Source: JBBRUG01 sp038247995 (lineage in GTDB: Bacteria; Chloroflexota; Chloroflexia; Chloroflexales; Chloroflexaceae). Taken from it: a stretch of 11,056 nucleotides of DNA. The stretch covers positions 1 to 11,056 of the forward strand of contig JBBRUG010000198.1 of assembly GCA_038247995.1 (NCBI GenBank), read 5' to 3'. The notes beneath the pieces were generated by a model that saw nothing but the letters and a program-made list of their open reading frames with translations, did no database searches and had not been told where the DNA came from. Positions 7,867-11,056 of the stretch are shown here, piece by piece. Position 1 is the first letter of the stretch. Each line of letters starts with the position of its first letter. Made by a program: the position numbers and the translations under genes.

Positions 7867-7897
7867 GCATAGCGAAAAAACGGGGCTTCGTCTATGC
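7867..7897. promoter_or_regulatory. Long hairpin upstream of the RHS gene
   Basis: GCATAG-CGAA (7867-7876) pairs with TTCG (7887-7890) and CTATGC (7892-7897), with one bulged base at 7891 and a 10-base loop. It lies about 100 bases upstream of the RHS start codon. Read on the minus strand, the loop ends in a short T-run (CCCCGTTTTTT), but inside the structure rather than after it. It could be a 5'-leader structure or the right boundary of the repeat block beside it. Confidence 0.35.
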
Positions 7898-8000
7898 ATC
7901 GTTCGGTATGTATCCTTCGGTCTATATCGACTGAACGGCATGGGCCGTTCGGCATGGGCCGTTCGGTCTATGCTATGCCCTCCATGCCGTTCTGATGCGC
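7886..8000. repeat. Degenerate repeats of about 14 bp upstream of the RHS gene
   Basis: A word of the type TTCGG(T/C)(CT)ATG recurs with TTC starting at 7887, 7902, 7916, 7948, 7962 and 7990. The spacings are 15, 14, 32, 14 and 28, or about one or two multiples of 14-16. Within the block, CGGCATGGGCCGTT is an exact tandem duplication (7936-7949 and 7950-7963), and GAACGGC (7933-7939) with GCCGTTC (7944-7950) makes a tight hairpin with a 4-base loop. The block is 115-230 bases upstream of the RHS start and downstream of the response regulator. It could be a multi-site operator or slippage-generated filler. Confidence 0.55.
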
Positions 8001-8052
8001 AAAAAGAAAACACCCCAACAAGGAGGTCAGGGTGGGTAAGCCGGATCGTTGC

Positions 8053-8083
8053 GCCGAAGGATCAGCATAGCTGCGGCTTCGGC
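8053..8083 (-). terminator. Hairpin immediately after the response-regulator stop
   Basis: GCCGAAG (8053-8059) and CTTCGGC (8077-8083) are perfect 7-bp inverted repeats starting two bases past the TAA at 8085-8087. The 17-base loop contains a smaller CAGC/GCTG stem. There is no U-tract on the minus strand, so termination would be factor-dependent or incomplete. If it is leaky, the RHS gene could receive read-through from the two-component operon. Confidence 0.4.
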
Positions 8084-8084
8084 C

Positions 8085-8726
8085 TTACATGCTACCAATC
8101 CCGTTGCGCACCGCCCAGGCCACGGCCTCGCTACGGTTCTGCACGCGCAGTTTGCTGAGGATGTTATGCACGTGGTTCTTCACGGTGCCCATGCCGACGC
8201 CTAACGCCTGCGCAATCTCGGCATTCGTTTTCCCCTGCACCACCAGCGCCAGCACCGCTTGCTCACGCGCCGTGAGGGGAATAGGACGTACCGACGGTTC
8301 CTGCGGATGGGCAGCCATCAGCAGCCGTACCACCGAGCGACTGAGCCAGCCCGTTTCCCCAGCGCCGACCGCGCGGATCGCGTTGCCGATCTGCTCGGGC
8401 GGCTCGTCTTTGGTGAGGTACCCGGCGGCACCGGCAGCCAGCAACGCCTGCACATAGACCGGGTCAGCATGGGCGCTGAACCCGATCACTGCTGTCTGTG
8501 GCGCCATGGCGCGCACCTGCTGCGCGATCACCATCCCGCTCGTTCCGGGCAGATCGATGTCGAGCAGCACCACGTCCGGTCGGAGTGATTCGATCAGCGC
8601 CACCGCCGCCCGACCATCGCCCGTTGCGCCGACGACCTCCACATCCGGCTCAGCATTGAGGATCGCCGCCACACCGGCGCGCAACGCCGGATGATCATCG
8701 ACCAGTACCACGCGGATCATTGGCAT
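8085..8726 (-). CDS. NarL/FixJ-family response regulator
   Basis: This is a 213-residue cytoplasmic transcription factor of the usual family size. Residues 4-120 are a receiver domain with the acidic pair D10-D11, the phospho-acceptor D56 in LLDIDLPG, S84 in GFSAH and the conserved K106 in LTKDE. A linker leads to a LuxR-type helix-turn-helix at about 149-208 (LTAREQAVL, TNAEIAQALGVGMGTVKNHVHNILSKL). It is expected to be phosphorylated by the kinase encoded just upstream and then to dimerise on DNA. The ATG at 8726 overlaps the end of the kinase gene by 10 bases. The ATG at 8720 (a 4-base ATGA overlap, two residues shorter) is equally possible: AGAGGA lies close before the first and at ideal distance for the second. 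The overlap implies translational coupling. Its targets are unknown; the repeats before the RHS gene are candidate sites by position only. Confidence 0.95.
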   Translation of the reverse strand: MPMIRVVLVDDHPALRAGVAAILNAEPDVEVVGATGDGRAAVALIESLRPDVVLLDIDLPGTSGMVIAQQVRAMAPQTAVIGFSAHADPVYVQALLAAGAAGYLTKDEPPEQIGNAIRAVGAGETGWLSRSVVRLLMAAHPQEPSVRPIPLTAREQAVLALVVQGKTNAEIAQALGVGMGTVKNHVHNILSKLRVQNRSEAVAWAVRNGIGSM

Positions 8727-10129
8727 GAATCCTCTCGTTCGGGCGCGCGGATGCCGGGTAACGTCACCCGCACCCGCATGCCCTGCCCCGGCGCAGTCTC
8801 CAGGGTGACGCGCCCGCCGCAGATGTCGGCGCGTTCCCAGATCCCCACCAGTCCGTAGTGCTCCGTCAGTGCCAGGGCGTTCCAATCATCAGGCAATACA
8901 CAGCCGATCCCGTCATCGGCAAGCTCCAGCACGACCGCTTCGGCATCCCACTCAAAGCGCACCGTCAGCGTCTGCGCACGGGCGTGGCGCAACACATTCG
9001 TCACCGCCGCCTGGTAGATCCGGTAGAGATGGAGCTGCACATCGTCGGACAGTGCGGGACAATCAGGCTGGAGGTATGACCGAATGATGAGGGCCGGATA
9101 GGTCGCGCGCAGATGCAGCAGATGACTTTCGATCGCCGCCGCGACCCCGATCTGCTGCAATACTAGTGGACGCAGATCCGTACAGTGCATACGCAGCGCC
9201 GTCATCACCGTATCGATCGTCGTTAGCGCGTCAACCAGGCGCGTGGGATTATCCTGGTTCAGTGTTGTGAGCGCGACCTGCACCTGGTAGAGGTCTTGCA
9301 GCGGGCCGTCGTGCAGATCCCGGGCCAGGCGCAGTTGCGCGGTATCGTGTTGCGCGGAAAGGCGCCGGCGCGCATCGCGCAGTGCGGCATCGGTCAGCCA
9401 GGGTTCCGTGGTATCCGTGCCGGTACACACAATCGCGCTGGAGGCAGCATCGACGCCGCGCACCACCTGCACCGTCCAGGCGATCCGGCGCATGCCCAGC
9501 GCCGACTCATTCCAGACATTCACATAGTGCGTCGGCAGGTGCTCCAGATTGCCGGCTAGGATCTGCGGCACATAGTGCAGTGCATCGTCGGGGATGAGGC
9601 CGACATCCCAGAGATACCCGCCGATGATGTCAGCAGCGGCAACCCCCGTCACGCGCTCACACGCCTGATTGAAGACCGCCACGCGGCCCAGGCCGTCCAA
9701 CACCATAATCAGTGTTGACGTCGTATCGAGCACGGTTCGTTGTACCGCCCGGAGGTCAATTGGGGTGATCACCGGCGCTGCGTCGCGCAGCAGAGGTGGC
9801 CCAGTGCGCAGGGCATGCCCCAATCCGTCGGCGCATCCAGTAGCGAAACGGCTGACGATTGCCAGCGCCCGCGCCCGTGTATCCGGGGCTTCAGGCACGG
9901 CAACCGCCCAGACGTGAGCCGAAAACGCGGCCTGAATCTGGCCGAGTTCGTGATGCTGGGAGGCCAGGAGCGTGCCGATGCGTTGCCCGGTCTGATCGAC
10001 CAGGTCAAGCGGCGTGGACGCGCGCAGCAGGAGTGGAAGCCGCGTGATCAGCAGATCAAGCAACGACTGCGCCGTGACGTGCTCCGAAAGCGGCTGCGGG
10101 GTGGACGACGACACGAATGTGAGCGACAT
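8717..10129 (-). CDS. Soluble PAS-domain sensor histidine kinase (HPK7, NarX/DegS-like output)
   Basis: This is a 470-residue protein with no membrane segment or signal peptide, so it is a cytoplasmic sensor. Residues 1-120 form an N-terminal region I cannot assign. A PAS-like domain (about 131-240) begins RTVLDTTSTLIMVLD. The HisKA_3 dimerisation domain follows, with the phospho-acceptor H273 in RDLHDGPLQ and the HDxxxQ phosphatase-type motif (H273-Q278). The ATPase domain has N378 in the N-box, the D405-x-G-x-G409 box, a GLVGIWERA motif (426-434) and a GQGMRVRVTLP end. The N-box reads YQAAVTN where this family normally has QEALTN, so the conserved Glu is Ala374. The ATG at 10129 is preferred over the TTG at 10222 because an extended -10 promoter lies between them, although no clear Shine-Dalgarno precedes it. 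It forms an operon with the response regulator. The ligand is unknown. Confidence 0.93.
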   Translation of the reverse strand: MSLTFVSSSTPQPLSEHVTAQSLLDLLITRLPLLLRASTPLDLVDQTGQRIGTLLASQHHELGQIQAAFSAHVWAVAVPEAPDTRARALAIVSRFATGCADGLGHALRTGPPLLRDAAPVITPIDLRAVQRTVLDTTSTLIMVLDGLGRVAVFNQACERVTGVAAADIIGGYLWDVGLIPDDALHYVPQILAGNLEHLPTHYVNVWNESALGMRRIAWTVQVVRGVDAASSAIVCTGTDTTEPWLTDAALRDARRRLSAQHDTAQLRLARDLHDGPLQDLYQVQVALTTLNQDNPTRLVDALTTIDTVMTALRMHCTDLRPLVLQQIGVAAAIESHLLHLRATYPALIIRSYLQPDCPALSDDVQLHLYRIYQAAVTNVLRHARAQTLTVRFEWDAEAVVLELADDGIGCVLPDDWNALALTEHYGLVGIWERADICGGRVTLETAPGQGMRVRVTLPGIRAPEREDSCQ

Positions 10130-10199
10130 AGCAGTGCGGAGGTGGGGCGTTGCGATCCGACGACACGGGAGCGAACGCGGTGCGAAAAAGATAGCCGTA

Positions 10200-10208
10200 A
10201 GTATACCA
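10200..10208 (-). promoter_or_regulatory. Extended -10 promoter of the two-component operon
   Basis: On the minus strand, TGG followed by TATACT (positions 10208 down to 10200) matches the extended -10 consensus TGnTATAMT. The region 17 bases upstream lacks a good -35, as is usual for extended -10 promoters. Transcription would begin near 10193 and give a leader of about 64 bases before the kinase ATG at 10129. This places the TTG at 10222 outside the transcript. Confidence 0.45.
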
Positions 10209-10264
10209 GAACACACGGGCAAGTTCGCTCCAGCGTGTGCGGATGCGGAGATGATCCGTTTCCT

Positions 10265-10909
10265 TTACTCCATTGCACCACCGCGCCGGTTACCATCGCG
10301 CTCGGCAAGCTGACGCCGCAGCGCCTCGACCTCGCCGGCGATCTTCGCCTGAGCGAGCAGGTCAGCGCGGGTCTGGGCTAACTCGGTCGCCTGCGCCTCG
10401 ACCTGGCGGTGCAGATCAGTCAGGCGTTCACGCTGCTCCTCCAGGCGCACCTGGGCGCGTTGTTCGGCCAGCACTGCCTCATCGAGCGCCCCCCGCGCCG
10501 CATCGCGCTCCTGCTCTACCACCACACGGTGCTGTGCAAGCTCGTCAAGCTGCGCTTCCAGTCGCGTCACGGCCTGCATCGCCTCGGCTTCAGATGCCCG
10601 CGCCTGGGCGACCTGGCGCTCAGCGTCGGCACGTACCTGGGCGACTTGCTGCTCAGCCAACGACAATGCCGCCTGCCAGACCGCCCGACCGAACGCTGCG
10701 GCCTGCTCCTGCACCGCCGCCGGCGCCTCGACCTGCGCCGGCGCTGCGGCCTGAGCTTCCTTCCAGGCATCCAGGTAACGCTTTACAGTGGAGAAGCTGC
10801 CCCCGCCGATCTGGGCCTGCACGTTGATGATGCTCGGCTCCTCGCCGGCGGTGACGAGCTGCGCGGCGGCATCGGCGACGGCCTCCTGAGTCACGATTGC
10901 ACGAGCCAT
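10265..10909 (-). CDS. KfrA-like DNA-binding protein with a long coiled coil
   Basis: This is a 214-residue protein. Residues 1-55 fit the KfrA N-terminal DNA-binding domain: a VADAAAQL helix, then EPSIINVQAQIGGGSFSTVKRYLDAWK, the typical 'GGGS-x-x-TV-x-x-Y-L-x-x-W' recognition part. From about 65 to 203 the sequence is rich in Ala, Gln, Glu and Arg with heptad-like spacing and almost no Pro or Gly, which predicts a long coiled coil. In the plasmid RK2 system KfrA is a transcriptional autorepressor and a structural DNA-binding filament protein linked to plasmid stability. Here no replication or partition gene is visible, so a plasmid role cannot be claimed; chromosomal and prophage relatives exist. 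The ATG at 10909 is preferred over the TTG at 10912 because AAGGAG lies 7 bases before it. It is the first of five co-oriented genes and is followed by a 135-bp gap and the kinase gene. Confidence 0.85.
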   Translation of the reverse strand: MARAIVTQEAVADAAAQLVTAGEEPSIINVQAQIGGGSFSTVKRYLDAWKEAQAAAPAQVEAPAAVQEQAAAFGRAVWQAALSLAEQQVAQVRADAERQVAQARASEAEAMQAVTRLEAQLDELAQHRVVVEQERDAARGALDEAVLAEQRAQVRLEEQRERLTDLHRQVEAQATELAQTRADLLAQAKIAGEVEALRRQLAERDGNRRGGAME

Positions 10910-10916
10910 CAAGTCA

Positions 10917-10922
10917 CTCCTT
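10917..10922 (-). promoter_or_regulatory. Strong Shine-Dalgarno of the KfrA-like gene
   Basis: AAGGAG on the minus strand ends exactly 7 bases before the ATG at 10909, the best ribosome site in the window. It fixes the start and suggests efficient translation once transcribed. Confidence 0.7.
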
Positions 10923-10925
10923 TAT

Positions 10926-10969
10926 ATTACTGTAATTACTGTATACGATAATATACTGCAATAACTACA
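10926..10969. promoter_or_regulatory. Tandem 9-bp repeats, probable autoregulatory operator of the KfrA-like gene
   Basis: ATTACTGTA occurs twice in perfect tandem (10926-10934 and 10935-10943). Related words follow at 10952-10960 (TATACTGCA) and 10961-10969 (ATAACTACA), so the copies sit on a register of about 9 bp with one unit missing. The block covers the only AT-rich stretch upstream of the KfrA-like gene and overlaps its likely promoter (-10 TATTAT at 10948-10953). KfrA proteins are known to repress their own promoters by binding an operator overlapping it, so these repeats are the natural candidate. The binding itself is inference. Confidence 0.5.
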
Positions 10970-10976
10970 GTGTGGG
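10948..10976 (-). promoter_or_regulatory. Probable promoter of the KfrA-like gene
   Basis: Reading the minus strand, TATTAT (10948-10953) matches five of six -10 positions, and CCCACA (10971-10976), 17 bases upstream, matches three of six -35 positions. The start point would be near 10941, giving a leader of about 32 bases that holds the Shine-Dalgarno. A stronger-looking TTGCAG at 10956-10961 lacks a good -10 at the right spacing. Confidence 0.35.
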
Positions 10977-11056
10977 GGTGTTTTAGCAGAACACCTCGGA
11001 AAGGCAAACGAACCGTGACCGAATAAGCCGATCTCCTATGCCGCGCTCTCGGCCGA

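Larger units (their letters stand above)
7772..8084. other. Intergenic region between the response regulator and RHS
   Basis: No gene is supported in this 313-bp gap. It carries the hairpin at 7867-7897, the repeat block at 7886-8000 and a hairpin after the regulator stop (8053-8083). I could not find a clear -35/-10 pair for the RHS gene on the minus strand; TATGCT near 7868-7873 is the best -10-like hexamer and has no matching -35. Confidence 0.4.

Noticed and set aside
7772..7870. 33-codon N-terminal extension of the RHS frame
   Set aside because: It would place a non-hydrophobic stretch before the signal peptide, and the internal ATG at 7771 has the only good Shine-Dalgarno.
7886..8000. 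CRISPR-like array
   Set aside because: The repeats are about 14 bp, degenerate and without unique spacers of constant length, and no cas gene is present.
8020..8070. Perfect AAGGAGG on the plus strand, 5 bases before a GTG opening a 12-codon frame
   Set aside because: A striking ribosome-site match, but the peptide is tiny, has no following gene to act as leader for, and overlaps the terminator hairpin of the minus-strand regulator. Chance is more likely.
10240..10258. CGGAT/ATCCG inverted repeat after the KfrA-like stop
   Set aside because: A 5-bp stem without a T-run; not convincing as a terminator.
10273..10951. Plus-strand open frames opposite the KfrA-like gene
   Set aside because: Compositionally odd Pro/Arg- or Leu/Arg-rich products. 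The minus-strand protein has a clear domain and ribosome site.

Overview
The window reads as a GC-rich bacterial chromosome or large plasmid segment. The best guess is phylum Chloroflexota (a Chloroflexus/Roseiflexus/Herpetosiphon-like organism). This rests mainly on the style of the giant RHS protein: a Sec signal, a Thr/Pro/Glu/Ala linker, an SpvB-like entry motif, and a pre-tip segment that I associate from memory with Chloroflexi RHS proteins. That is inference, not a database result. No rRNA, tRNA, CRISPR array, insertion sequence or transposase is visible.

Five genes can be supported, all on the minus strand, so transcription runs from right to left. Rightmost is a 214-aa KfrA-like DNA-binding coiled-coil protein (10265..10909). 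It has a strong Shine-Dalgarno and an AT-rich upstream region holding a tandem 9-bp repeat that looks like an autoregulatory operator. Next is a two-gene two-component cassette: a soluble PAS/HisKA_3/HATPase sensor kinase (8717..10129), overlapping by a few bases a NarL/FixJ-type response regulator (8085..8726). A 313-bp gap follows, carrying degenerate repeats with a period of about 14 bp and several hairpins. Then comes a 2257-aa exported RHS/YD-repeat protein (998..7771). Last is a 93-aa two-helix membrane protein (326..607), which I propose as the cognate immunity protein.

The RHS gene shows the signature of a polymorphic toxin. Its body is GC-rich and ends in a conserved core and a PxxxxDPxG motif. 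Exactly after that motif (near position 1513) the DNA becomes clearly more AT-rich, and the last 171 residues match no family I recognise. The AT-rich character continues through the downstream small membrane-protein gene to the left edge. This suggests that tip, immunity gene and flank form an exchanged cassette. The tip carries a long hydrophobic Gly/Ala segment, and the candidate immunity protein is itself a membrane protein, so a membrane-directed toxin is a reasonable but unproven idea.

A possible link between the modules is that the two-component system lies directly upstream of, and co-oriented with, the RHS gene. The phased repeats between them could be regulator sites. Left of position 326 there is no convincing gene, but there is a notable palindromic element at 85-133.
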